A DNA stretch of 64,000 nucleotides from Climacium dendroides (taxonomy: Eukaryota; Streptophyta; Bryopsida; Hypnales; Climaciaceae). The notes beneath the pieces are model-generated. The model saw nothing but the letters and a program-made list of their open reading frames with translations. It made no database searches and was not told where the DNA came from. Below, piece after piece: positions 45,901 through 57,449 of this stretch (position 1 is its first letter; each line of letters opens with the position of its first letter). The position numbers and the translations under genes are program-made. Location of the stretch: assembly GCA_950106755.1 (NCBI GenBank), contig OX467084.1, forward strand, positions 2,046,001-2,110,000. The letters run 5' to 3'.

Positions 45901-48462
45901 ATGATATCTGGTTTCCCTACCCGATGACTCCGACACGCTCCGCAGCACTTTCCTATTTCTTCATGCGCAGATTTTGCCGGACACTGTTCTCCAACAAACA
46001 TGTGAATGCTAATAATGTGGGTTTTGATATGCAGGACTTCCGAGAGCATAACACAGATACGAAAGTCCACTTTGAGCTCACTCTTTCAGAAGAGAACATG
46101 GCAATAGCACTGGCAGAAGGCTTAGTGAAGAAATTCAAGCTCACCACTACCATAAGCACAAGCAACATGCATTTGTTTGATGCGAAAGGCATCATCAAGA
46201 AATACGACACTCCAGAGCAGGGTATGAACCATTCACCATCCCTCTTCTTTCTCATTATTTACTGGCACTATTCCAGTTGTGATTGCTGACACGGCAATCG
46301 ACCTATGCTTGTGGGATCCTTCCCGTGAGGTCCTCTCAGCTTGAATTTTAGTTAAATCGAAATCACTCTATCAATTTGATCCATAGACCTGACATGGAAT
46401 GTCTCCCTTTGATATCTTGCAGTCCTCGAGGAGTTTTATCATATCCGTCTGGAGCTCTATGTCAAGAGAAAGGTACAGGAGTTGTTTTAAGACTCAAGGG
46501 TAATTATTTGAATTGGAGACGTGACGATAACTTGAAGCGGGAGTCGGTACTAGTTTATTGAGTAATTTTTTGTGGGAATTCTTTTGATTTCAGGCTGTTC
46601 AACTCCAAAACCTAGAGTACGAGCTCCTGAAGGTGGACAACAAAGTGAGGTTCATCCTAGGTGTGGTGAAAGGTGATATAATCGTTAACAACCGCAAGCG
46701 TGCAGATTTGCTCTCTGATCTCAAGAGCAAAGGCTTCACTCCATTCCCCAAGAAGTCAAAGTCCTCCGATCCTCCCGTTGTAGGTGCAGACCCCATTGTA
46801 GAAGACGGTGAAGAGGTAGGTTCTTAACCTTTGAAGCAGAAGTTCCCAGTTATTTGCGGTCGAGAGATTAAATTAAGAATTTCTTTCATAGTGTGTTGCG
46901 GTTAAAATTTTTACATCGAATGGAGCCAGGACGAGAAGCTGAAAGGAATCAAGGTCGGGGACTACGAGTATCTTCTCTCCATGCCGATCGGGACATTGAC
47001 ATTCGAGAAAGTTGAACAACTTCGTGGCCAGCGCGACAAAATGGAAGATGACGTGGCCGAGCTAAAGAAGGCCACTCCTAAATCATTGTGGGAAAAGGAT
47101 CTTGATGAGTTCCTCGTCAAATTGGATGTAAGTGATCGTTTTACTCACCCTTCGTTTTTAGATATATCCTACCTAATTATGTCCTAATTCTTGGCAGCAT
47201 TTTCACTCAAGTTTCTTTTAAATGACAGAATCATGTCTTCTATAAACGACTAAATATTATGATATCTATATTCTCCAGGCCCTGGAAGCACAAGAGGAGA
47301 TCGACGCAGCATACGAGGCTGAGCATTCTGCCAAGGAAGGGAACCAGGCTTTTAAAAGACCTGCACCCCGGAAGCCAGCTGCTTCCAAAGCCAAGAAAAC
47401 TGAACGTGTGGATGAGGATTTTGCTGAGGCAGTCCCAGCTGCAGCGGCAAGCAAGCCTGCGGCTGCCAGTGAGTCACTGTTCAAATTAGTCCTCCGATAT
47501 ATGAGCTTCCATCTGTTCCGTACAAATGTCTTGTGTGCTAGAATTACCGTGAATAGAAGATTTGATGTTCCCTGTATTGCAGAATACGGAGTCCTCACCT
47601 ATGCTTGTATCTGATGCAGAAGCTGCACCAAAACCTCGGGCAAAAACGGCGCCAAAGAAGCCTGCCAAAGTATTGGTGAGTGCTAATCGAATTTGCTGCC
47701 GTAGGGATTGGGTTGTTTCAGGGCAGCACTCGCTTGAGAGCATAAAGAACTTACTAACCGACTTGTGTGCCTAATTTTAGGAACTTGATGACAGCGACGA
47801 TGAGGACTTCACAGCAAGTCTTCGTGACCGCCTGGCATCTTACAATTCCAAGGTTACGCAACCAAGCGTCGTCATAGGTGGGTGGCTCAGAGTCCCGTCT
47901 TGAATTTCCTGATTACTGCGTCCATTTTTCGCTACAGACTAGAACATTTGCCAGTGTTTGTCGACGAGAATACATGCTTATCAGAAGTTCGAAGACGATT
48001 AATAAATGCCATATCACGTAGGAATAAATTCTTCTATTAATAATATGAGTGTTGCCCGTGATTGCAGAGGATGTCAAGCCTTTCGAGGATGTGAAGTCCT
48101 CAGAGGATGAAGCTCCCAAGGTGACCAAACCTGCACCCAAGAAACGACTTCAGAAGGCTGGAGTGAAGAGCAAAGCTCTGTCACCTCCGAGCTCACCCGA
48201 GTCGGTGATATCTCCAGAGAAGCCCAAGGCAGCCGCGAAAGTCCGGAAAATTCAAGTTTCGCCCCTAAACAAGAAAACGAAGGCGTTGACGTCCAAGCAA
48301 GTCGTGCAGGCAGCTGAAGCAGAAGCCGCAGCACGCCCAGCGCGAGCCGGTCGTCGTAAAGTGCAGTACATCATCAGTGATAGCAGTAGCGATGATGAAG
48401 CCAATGAAGACAGCGAGGACGCCATGTCGGATTTCTCGGACAGTCTAAGCTTTGAGGAGTAG
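39928..48462 (+). CDS. TOP2: DNA topoisomerase II (type IIA, eukaryotic)
   Basis: Nuclear ATP-dependent enzyme that passes one duplex through another during replication and mitosis. I read 23 exons: 39928-39981, 40705-41169, 41432-41689, 41816-42108, 42333-42399, 42553-42823, 42968-43167, 43340-43549, 43716-43829, 43946-44053, 44176-44340, 44623-44808, 44963-45118, 45235-45537, 45682-45870, 46035-46221, 46423-46472, 46594-46815, 46930-47127, 47279-47468, 47560-47675, 47781-47877, 48068-48462; 1497 aa, normal length. ATPase: NAADNKQRD, GRNGYGAK (228-235), QTK (about 444-446). TOPRIM: EGDSAKALA (Glu528), PLRGKLLNVREAS, DHDG (607-610). Catalytic Tyr859 in SPRYIFT. The C-terminal tail is Lys/Ala/Pro- then Ser/Asp/Glu-rich. 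The first exon (18 codons) is inferred from a clean GT/AG phase-0 join; an ATG at 40699 is an alternative start. The exon 20/21 junction is ambiguous. Confidence 0.93.
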
Positions 48463-50307
48463 ATAACCTTTTGTAAAGAAAAACACTGAAATGGCGGTAC
48501 CTACTTCGGCAGGACCGATTTGGATTCGCCATTACTGTCGTTGTACATAGTAGCTGATGAGCATGTGCTCGAACTGGTACGTCATCGATTATGACCTGTA
48601 TCATGAACTGATTTTGTTTCTTGAATGATGAAATCAGAACGATTTCTTACAACTATGACTTGGTCGTTGCTAAACCGCATACGGAGTGGTGGAGCCGTTC
48701 TTCCACTCCCCAGTGTGCACGCTAGCTTACAGCAATATCTGTAACCCTGGACAGGCCTTCAATTTCAAGGGCACCTTCACCCTTCCCCTTCACCGTAAGC
48801 CTAGTTCAAAACTGTGGTCTTCAAAATGATGAACTTAGGAAATACAATGTTGACCGGCGTTATTTTTCTGAGAGAAACGCAGATTTAATTATAAGTAAAG
48901 GAAAGACTACGAATTGCGTGATGGCCCTCGAACCACGGAAACAAGTCCAAGGCAGTAGCTCAAAGAAAATAACCAATCGACGATACTTGAAAGTGACCCA
49001 CGAACTTGCCTCTTCCTCGGACCACGAGGAGTGGAAGATCAAGAGAAAATCAAACTTCGTCAATTAGTGAAGGATAACTTCTGAAACTCTCTGTGCAGTT
49101 GTACATCTGTTGATTCCAACTCTGTAAGCTTCGTGTCACTCATTGGCATTAGGATATAGAGTTTAGGGTCTAGGGTTTCTTGAAGCACATGGACAATTTC
49201 CATTGATATAGGAGAAAGTACATAGTAGCAGAGAAACTAGTCCTCGGGTTTTTTTTTATTTTTATTTTTTTTGGTGTTTCAAATATTACTAACCCAATTT
49301 TTTTTAATTTTGGAACACCGGTAGTACATAGGTGGATTATATCCAAAAATATTACTTCGTATGACTTAAACAGCTCCGACATCCCCTAATTTATTCCAAA
49401 TAATAGAATTTTAGTCTCAATCCTAGTTAGAATTGCTTGGATTTTCAAGATTGAACTACATTATGCAACGAAAGAAAAGCATGCTATTTTGTGAATGTGT
49501 AAGTGTGAGATTGTAAGCTTGCCAGCATACAAAATTTTAGGGTGAAGTCTACTGTGGGACCTATGAGGTTTAGGGTTGAAATAAAAAAAAGGTGATTAAG
49601 TAATACAAATAACGTAAAGAAGAAATTCATAACCATAACACACTACCCTACGCTCGGTCAGATTTGTTAAAAATTAATTAAAAAATTAATTAAATATGGT
49701 ATGTAGTGAAATTTTCAGAAATTATAACAGGACATAAGTTGAAATCTCAAAAACTATTGATGAAAACAAATTGAAATCTCAAAAAAGATTTTAATAAATG
49801 ATGAAAAATGAAAAACGATATTGTCAATGTGTTTCAAAAAATAAAAAGAACAATATAAAATAATATAAAATAATATTCCATACATAGAGAACTATGCTAT
49901 AAAGCCTTACTTGTAAAGCTTGATTACCTTGTTGTAAGCTTTACTTGTGAAGACTTAATTTTGGCTTCAGAAATCATGGTGATTTAAATTGGAGCCTAAA
50001 ATGGATTACTAGCCTTCCTTGCATTAAGGCCTTCATTGCAATAAGACTTGATTTAGCTTGAATAAAACAAGATTTTGAAAAGTATGCCTTGAATTTAGCC
50101 TCCCAAAGCAAGATTCCATGAAGCCTTGTGTCATATTGAGCTTGCATTCTGTATTAAAAGAGGACCATAGCTACAATGAACTAAATATTCCCAATCGAAA
50201 TATATGAGATCTTGAAAATTCAAAATTCAAAATTCAATTAATGAAAGACAATTCAATTAAAAAAGAAACTATTTCATTTTGGCTCTGACGAACTTGACCT
50301 CAACGTA
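48463..50307. other. 3' flank of TOP2 and AT-rich spacer
   Basis: 48463 to about 48700 is probably the TOP2 3' UTR. The rest is AT-rich with A/T runs and no recognisable gene. Confidence 0.5.
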
Positions 50308-50760
50308 CGGTATAAGAAAACACTTTTTTTGGACACGCAGTTTTTGCATCCAAACGTCGCGCGTGATGTCTTGTCATGTCTGGCCAGACATCCAAAAATT
50401 CGCGTTATGGCAGACGTGCGAAAAACATGATACGTTATGCAAAGCGTTGCACGTTTAGCGTCGGACGTCACGGAAATCATCGATCAACGGGGTTCTTAAA
50501 AGTTGACATGTGGCTGCCATCTAAACGCGGGAAAGCCCAAGTGTCATTTTTTTATCCATTGCCCGTCTATGATGTGGCATGCCACGTTAGTGATGACAAA
50601 ATTGGTTGACATGGCATTCATAGATGCTGACGTGATATTTTTTTGGAGCTACCTAAACAGTCTTTTTAGAATTTAATGATGATTTTTGAGGCATCAATGT
50701 AGACATCTGAGTGTCTTGAATAACATCAGGTGAAACAATTGAATGCTCCTCATCATGTCT

Positions 50761-50898
50761 GTGTGGCTTTTGCACATGTGTACTTTTCAAAACATATGCG
50801 ACGTCCGTGTGGCGTTTGTACATGTGTGCTTTTGAAAACATATGCGACGTTCGTGTGGCGTTTGTACATGTGTGCTTTTTAAAACATATGCGACGCTC
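50761..50898. repeat. Three tandem 46-bp units
   Basis: Units at 50761-50806, 50807-50852 and 50853-50898. Each begins GTGTGGCKTTTG and contains ACATGTGTRCTTTT and AAAACATATGCGACG. The copies are about 90 percent alike by eye. They lie inside the left part of the 4-kb CACTA-like element. Confidence 0.9.
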
Positions 50899-52199
50899 AC
50901 ATGTTTTTTGGAACATTAATAATGACATGCGGTATATTTTTTTATATCATGTGGTATATTGTAAAAGACATGTTGTCAATATAGCAATATGTTGTAGACA
51001 ATATAAAATATGCATAATATGGTATATCATATGCAATACAACATACAAAATATGCCATACAATATATAATATATACAATATGGCATACACTTGTATACAA
51101 TACATTGTATTTATCAAGTATATTGAATGGCTTGAAAATTCACTTGTTAATTGATGAGAAGACAAGCCTTTTATACTAGTGGGGTGTAGGAGGCATAACA
51201 AACCATATGGGATATACAAAACTAAAATATGAACAACAACATAAATACAATGATGTTTGAAATGATGTTTTAAAAAACATCTACATGTCTTAGTTATGTT
51301 TTTTTGGACGTCATTGTAAACATTCAAAAGAACATCTGTAGTATAAAAGAACATTTGTAGTAATCAATGTTGTTTTAAACATTTGCTTCAACAATTTCTA
51401 AATTTTCTACAAATTTATTTGTTGTCTATGATGTCATGATGTACATTTGCATGTCATTTACATGTATGGGGATGTCTCCTTGAACATTTAATTGATAAAG
51501 TTACATTTATTAAATCAAGGTTGTTTGCAACATCAACTTCAATATAGTATGACACAACAATACATCAAACATGGAATTCCAATTAGTTTAATTTAAAATT
51601 TAAATTCTCAATTTTACTAATTTAATTTCACACCACATAAATGATGAATTTTAAGTTTAGTACTTTTAACCATTATTCCTTCAAGGAACAAATGTATTTT
51701 CAGGCATGTACCTATGGGCTGAAATTTTGTTGTAATTTTTTGAAACTTTTTTTTGGAGATAGAATAATTGACTAGCTTCATGGGAATATAATTTTTTCAC
51801 GATCGGTGCTTGGGAACTAAAGTTATGACCACATAAGCTCAAAACAGGGGACAAGGGTAGTCATGGCAGCAAAAAAAAATTGAAAATTTTTGAATTTTTT
51901 TGTTTGAATTTTTTTTCTTGTAGATTATATTTTTGTCTATCTGGAAAACTTTGATTCGTTTCATTTGGATTTGTTATGAGAAAGTTATGGACATTTTTGT
52001 CTTTTGGGCAATTAGAGCATCTTCTTGAAAAAAATAACTTGTTGGATGCATTTCTGAATGCAATTTTTAAAATTTTTTCAAAATAAAAATTCCACATGGT
52101 TTAGTTTACTTGCTAGAACAATCTCACCATTGGGATTAGTGCATTTTAATCACTAAAATCATAAGTCGCTCTGTAATATCACAAATACTATCATTAATA

Positions 52200-52921
52200 C
52201 TAGGGGCTCGTGCTTACTATGCTACACATTCATTGTATCACATATTAGTAAAAATTTGATATATTTGAATAGAATGCATGATAATGATTTTGTTAAGTCT
52301 TTAAAATAATTATTTTAATTATTTTATAAAAATATTTTCAATCATGCATACATAGAAATCATATTTTCACACAATGTGATATTACTGAAATAAAGTAGCA
52401 ATTCATAATCACCTTTGTAATATCACTTTTTACAAAGGATGATATTATAGAAATAATATAGTCGTTGCAATTGAGGTGATATTAAAGAGGATCAATATGG
52501 TGATATTATGAAGGTAGCAATTCCATTGCTTTTCTTGGCTTTATACTTCTTTTGCATTTCTATGATTTTGTACTTTTGTGAGCTTTGAGCTTCTAATTTC
52601 AATTTTCTATTACTACTACCAAATGATTTGAGAAATTTATTAGATTGAACCAATTTTGGATTTCACAATGATTAAATTGCTCACGAAGCTTTTTAGATTT
52701 ACAAATTTTTCCCTTTAAATTCTTCTATTTGGGTTGCCATTGTTTGTAACAATTGAGTCAAATTTCAGTAGATGCTTATTTATTAAAAAAATTATATGAA
52801 GATTTTAGTAATTTTTATCTGAAGATTTTTTGAAATTCTTGCTTTGCATTCTATCTAATACATAAAAATTCTTATGAAATTCTAATGGTGAATGCGTAAC
52901 ATAGCAAGCGCTAACCACTAG
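52200..52921. mobile_element. Inverted-repeat element, about 720 bp, nested in the CACTA-like element
   Basis: Left arm CTAGGGGCTCGTGCTTACTA then TGCTACACATTCA. Right arm, read inward, CTAGTGGTTAGCGCTTGCTA then TGTTACGCATTCA. About 26 of 33 positions match. The interior has repeated GTGATATTA motifs and no coding frame. The superfamily is not determined and no target duplication is clear. Confidence 0.5.
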
Positions 52922-54341
52922 TTCCATCTAAAATATATTAATATTTTAGATTTTCCTTTTATCTCTTACCTACTTCTACTTAACAATCTTCTTAAGAATG
53001 AAATTTAAGTTTTTTTTATTTTTTATTTTTTTTCTAAACTCTCAACTCAATTTTCTACTATAAATATTTAAATCTCAAAACTTTGTAGTAGAAAAAAATT
53101 AAGTTAAAAATGTTCAAAGTCAAAAAATCTTCCCTGAATGTGCTAAAAAACTTGATTTTTCCACTTTAAATCTATGCGGTTCAAAATTCTGAAATTTTTT
53201 CTACAATTTTTTCTACTTGTTAGGTGTAAGATCCTATGGTTAAATGTGAAAAAAAATTGAAATCTCTTTTACTCTTAGCTACAGAAATGGCAATTTTCAA
53301 TGTTTTCTGGTAGAAAAAGGCCTAGTCCTTTAAGGGTTAAGATGTCAAATATTTGAAAGTCCAAGAACACTAGAAAATCACCCCACATTTGATATGAATG
53401 ATTTGAAAATAATAAATTAAGAAGGTGAAATAGAAATAAAAATTATTAAAATTTGATGCAAAATTTATGATTTTAAACTAGTAAAATTTAGAATTTAAAT
53501 TTTAAATTAAAAATAAATATTTTCATATAATATAATATTGATATAATTTTGTAAACTTTTTTTCATAACAAATCCATTCATCTAATTTATATAAATTTGT
53601 TATATAAATAAAATCTATATAGCTTATAACATTTTGAAAATAAATTTTCATAAAATTGATTTATAAAGAAGACATCAAAGAAGACGTCTACAATTACGTT
53701 TGCAACACCTGCACGTCCATTCAAACGTCATGAAAAGCACAGTGGATAGCATGTGGTTTGAAGTTACATTTGCAGGAAGTAAAAAATGTTAACGCTAGAA
53801 GTGATGTTCTTTGAAACGTCAAGATGTCTTGTATGACGTTCACATAAATATTTAAGGTTGGAACATGGACTGACTGGGTATGATGATGTGGCATTCAACG
53901 TCAGCATTCCATGTCCACGTCACATAATTTCTATGTCATTATGCCATGTCAGATGCCACGTCAACTTTTTGGCCTCATCACCTGCCCCTTATCCTCTTTA
54001 TCACCTTGAGCAGTCACTTTACCATTGACCGCAAAAAAATTCTGTCTTAACTTTTGAGCTAAGTTTGACCAAAGATCCTAACGTGGCTACACATGTTTTT
54101 CTAAACATTTTTGAAAACATCTGATGTTCACAACAATGTCTTAGATTGCATCATTGTTTTTTATAGCACCAGTATGTTGTAACTGAAATTTAGCAATGCT
54201 TTCTACAACATCAAACCAAAATCTCTACTTTTTTAGCGTTCATCAATGTGACATCCCAATGTTTTCTAAGACATATCATGTTATCCTGGACGTACAACGT
54301 TTTTGGCCTGACATCGAAAAAAACACAGTTTTCTTATAGTG

Positions 54342-55367
54342 ACAAGTAGATCACTACACAAAGAAGTATTGATTATATTGCCTTCATTATGTAAATAGAT
54401 AAAGTAGGATGCAACTCATGGAGTATTAAATTCAGTAAAGGTGATGTGACTAGAATTGAATCCAACAAAAGTGATATAACTAGAAATAGAATTACATAGA
54501 AGAAAAGATGGATTGAAAATGGTCCCTACAATGATGGTTCATCATCTAATTCTACAACTATCACATTTAAGATTAATATTGCAAAACTTTGGGATCTAAA
54601 GTGATAGTCATTTTTAAATTTCTATGTACAAAGGATAATTCACTCAAATGTAAATTCAAAAGCTATTGTCTTGATATACTTGGACAATATATAGGGCTTT
54701 TTTGAGCTTGGAAAGAATTATGAAAGGGATGAAACAACCACTATATTGGATCAATATCATAATACATATAAAAAATGCAATATTAGAGATGGTTGAAGAT
54801 AAGTTGAGGCTTGCAACTGAAGTGAATATACAAATTGAATATAGAATTACTTACTAAGTTAAGGTTTCTTCACAATGTGTGGAACCTTGAGATTCTACAT
54901 ATTTGGGTCGTTTGAAGGCACCTTGATAGGTGAAGATGATATAGGAATAACATCTACATAAAAGATGGTCAAGCAATGCATCAAAGATGGTCTCGTCCTC
55001 TTCAAGGCCAATGATGTGCTTGTTTAAAATCCTACAAGCATAGATTGAGGGTACTTGAAATAATATGGACAATAAATTCAAATGCAAAAATTCATAGAAA
55101 GTTTGGATCAAACTGTTGGAGTAATGTTTCATCAAAATGTGTAAGCAATGTTAAAAAATTTACTAGTTACAATTGCAGAACCCAAGACATTCAACATCAC
55201 CCAGAATCGATGATGTTTCAATCAACATTTGTAAAAATTATGGATCTTTCTCCTGTTTTTTTTTTCTTAAGGAGCATTGTTGTTCATGGCTACGGTTGCC
55301 TTCTTAGTGTAGTTGTAGTTAACCGTATACACAATTGTAATATTGAAGACTACTTTCAACGGTAGAC
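54342..55367. other. AT-rich spacer, no gene recognised
   Basis: Lies between the CACTA-like element and the 3' end of the SDR gene. The frames present (for example 55135-54854 minus) show no family resemblance. Confidence 0.5.
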
Positions 55368-57449
55368 CTACAGCCGGGATTTCATACCACCTGCAACGAC
55401 TATAGTCTCGCCTGTGATATAAGCTGAATCATCAGAAGCTAAGAAGGCTGCTGTAGCTGCCATATCACCAACTGTTCCCAACCTTCCCAATAGAGTTTGA
55501 GATTCAATCTCCTCCCGCTGCAAAAATATATCGAAAGCAATAACCTCATGAGTACTTTTGCATGAGCGATCTACAAGGCATCAACGAACATGAACGAGAT
55601 CTGTGTACCAATTACAAGAGATTATATATATGTGACGAACAAAATTAATAAAAAAAAAGTGGTTCACTTACAGCTGCAGCACTTTGAATAAGATAATCGG
55701 CAAAGTGTGTCGGCACAAATCCTGGTGCAATTGCATTCACTCGAGTTTCAGGTGCCAACTCAGCAGCAAGAGCCTGCACAAACCACAATCTCCCATACCA
55801 ATTGTCAGTATAGAATGAGCAATCAATTTAATTGAGGATAATGTATTTCATGAAAATTAGTCTGACTGTGATCCTTGACGGGGTTCGATTTTGCACCTTC
55901 GTAAGACCAAGAAGACCGGTCTTCATAACGCCATACATAGCTAAAGGTGGCGATGGATTATAGCCAGTATAGGAAGATATGAACATTACTGACGAATTTC
56001 CAGAAAGGTGGGGCGCTGCTGCCTACAGACAAAGGAATCCGAAACATGAATGTGTCAGCTTTAGGAAGTATGTTCGTCAAGAACAGCAGCAGCTATAAAT
56101 ACGCAATCGCTGATTTCAGCTGATATTACAAGGAGAGAACTAGCGTTAATGCCTAATCCCTAAAGGACCAAGATTTCTTGACCAATTTGATTAGTAATTT
56201 CTGAAAAACATATTTCAGACAAGGCAAAATTAAATATCGCCAGATTCAGTGAAAGAAATTGCATGTGGTGGTTAAAGATAAATCAAATTGGACCATAAAG
56301 AGTCCCCATATGATCCACTCAAAAGTGCTAAACAAACATTAAAATACAATTTAGACCTCTTATGTAGCGCCAAAAATTTTATACCTGGACAACTTGTACT
56401 GAAGCCTTCAAGTTCACCTCCCAGAGCTTGTCGAGAGCTTTCTCTGACAGAGATATTATAGGGTCAATGGAGGGATTTGCTGCTGCATTCGACACAAGGA
56501 TATCTATCCGTCCATATTTCTGAAAGACATGAGTATATAACGGCAGTCAACATCCCAAATGCTACATTCTACTGACATTCTCTAACCAATCGAATCGAGC
56601 AAGCGTAAACAAAGCCCAGTGAAAAATCAAGCAGAGCATTTTTAACCTATGGAAAAAACAGGAAGCTTCACATGAGCACAGGATGAAGATGATAAACACA
56701 AAACACACAGGCTTTCATTGATTTCATTACCTCAACCGCGCTCTCCATAAGCCTCTTCCTTTGGTCAGCAGATGACACATGGCATTCCAATCCAAAAGCT
56801 TTAATACCCTTCGATTTCAGCTTCGCCACCGCCTCATCGACATTTTTCTGGCAAACAAACGAACACACAAGTTCAATTGAACAAATTCCGAAGACCTACA
56901 CCCCTAAAGGACCAAGAAGCCCAATTGGACCTCATATTTTCCTAACAGACACGCGGAGACATTCTTTCGTCCAATTTTAATTATTGAACAACACATGCAA
57001 TGCTCTTCACGTGAGATATATAGGACCTATATGAATTATTGATTTTTCACAACATGATCAACGAAATTCGTCATTTTCAAACAATAAAACATTCATCTCC
57101 TAGCCCTGACGTCTCGCGGGAACATACTTGATCCAACAAACCGAAACCCTAGCAATTGCTAATTACGATGCACTAAAATTCCATCGAAAACGCGGATTGA
57201 AATGGATAACATGTATCACCCCGCTTGCATTCCTCACAAGCTTCCACAATAAACAGTCGTCGAAAATCTTAAAAGACAGACAGAAGGTATACAAAACAGA
57301 GTAATCCAGAGACGCACTTGCTTGCGAGATGAAATGACGACGGACGCTCCTTCCAAGCCCAGGCGTTCCGCAATACTGAATCCAATTCCTTGCGTCGAAG
57401 CGGTGATCACCGCAACCTTGCCAACAAGTCTTCGTGGAGTTTCCGCCAT
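55368..57449 (-). CDS. Peroxisomal short-chain dehydrogenase/reductase, IBR1/SDRA (DHRS4)-like
   Basis: Classical SDR closest to Arabidopsis IBR1/SDRA, which acts in peroxisomes in beta-oxidation-like conversion of indole-3-butyric acid to auxin; in a non-seed plant the physiological substrate is uncertain. Six exons: 57449-57318, 56847-56731, 56519-56385, 56022-55897, 55773-55672, 55517-55368; all junctions in phase, 253 aa, matching the family length. Cofactor loop TASTQGIG (16-23), SNAAANP, catalytic Ser145, Tyr158 and Lys162 (YGVMK). The C-terminus is SRL, a peroxisomal PTS1 signal. The start is the first ATG; an upstream in-frame GTG at 57461 is not needed. The gene appears intact. It is on the same strand as the kinase gene upstream but has its own spacer. 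Confidence 0.92.

Larger units (their letters stand above)
50308..54341. mobile_element. CACTA-like non-autonomous element, about 4.0 kb
   Basis: The right end read inward is CACTATAAGAAAACTGTG, then a T-run. The left end is CGGTATAAGAAAACACTT, then a T-run. TATAAGAAAAC is identical in both. Many ACGTC/GACGT motifs lie within about 400 bases of the left end and 650 of the right end, like the subterminal repeats of CACTA elements. The first three bases of the left end are degenerate, and the flanking triplets (GTA left, ACA right) do not match, so the target duplication is not confirmed. No transposase frame is present; the interior is AT-rich and contains other repeats. Confidence 0.6.
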
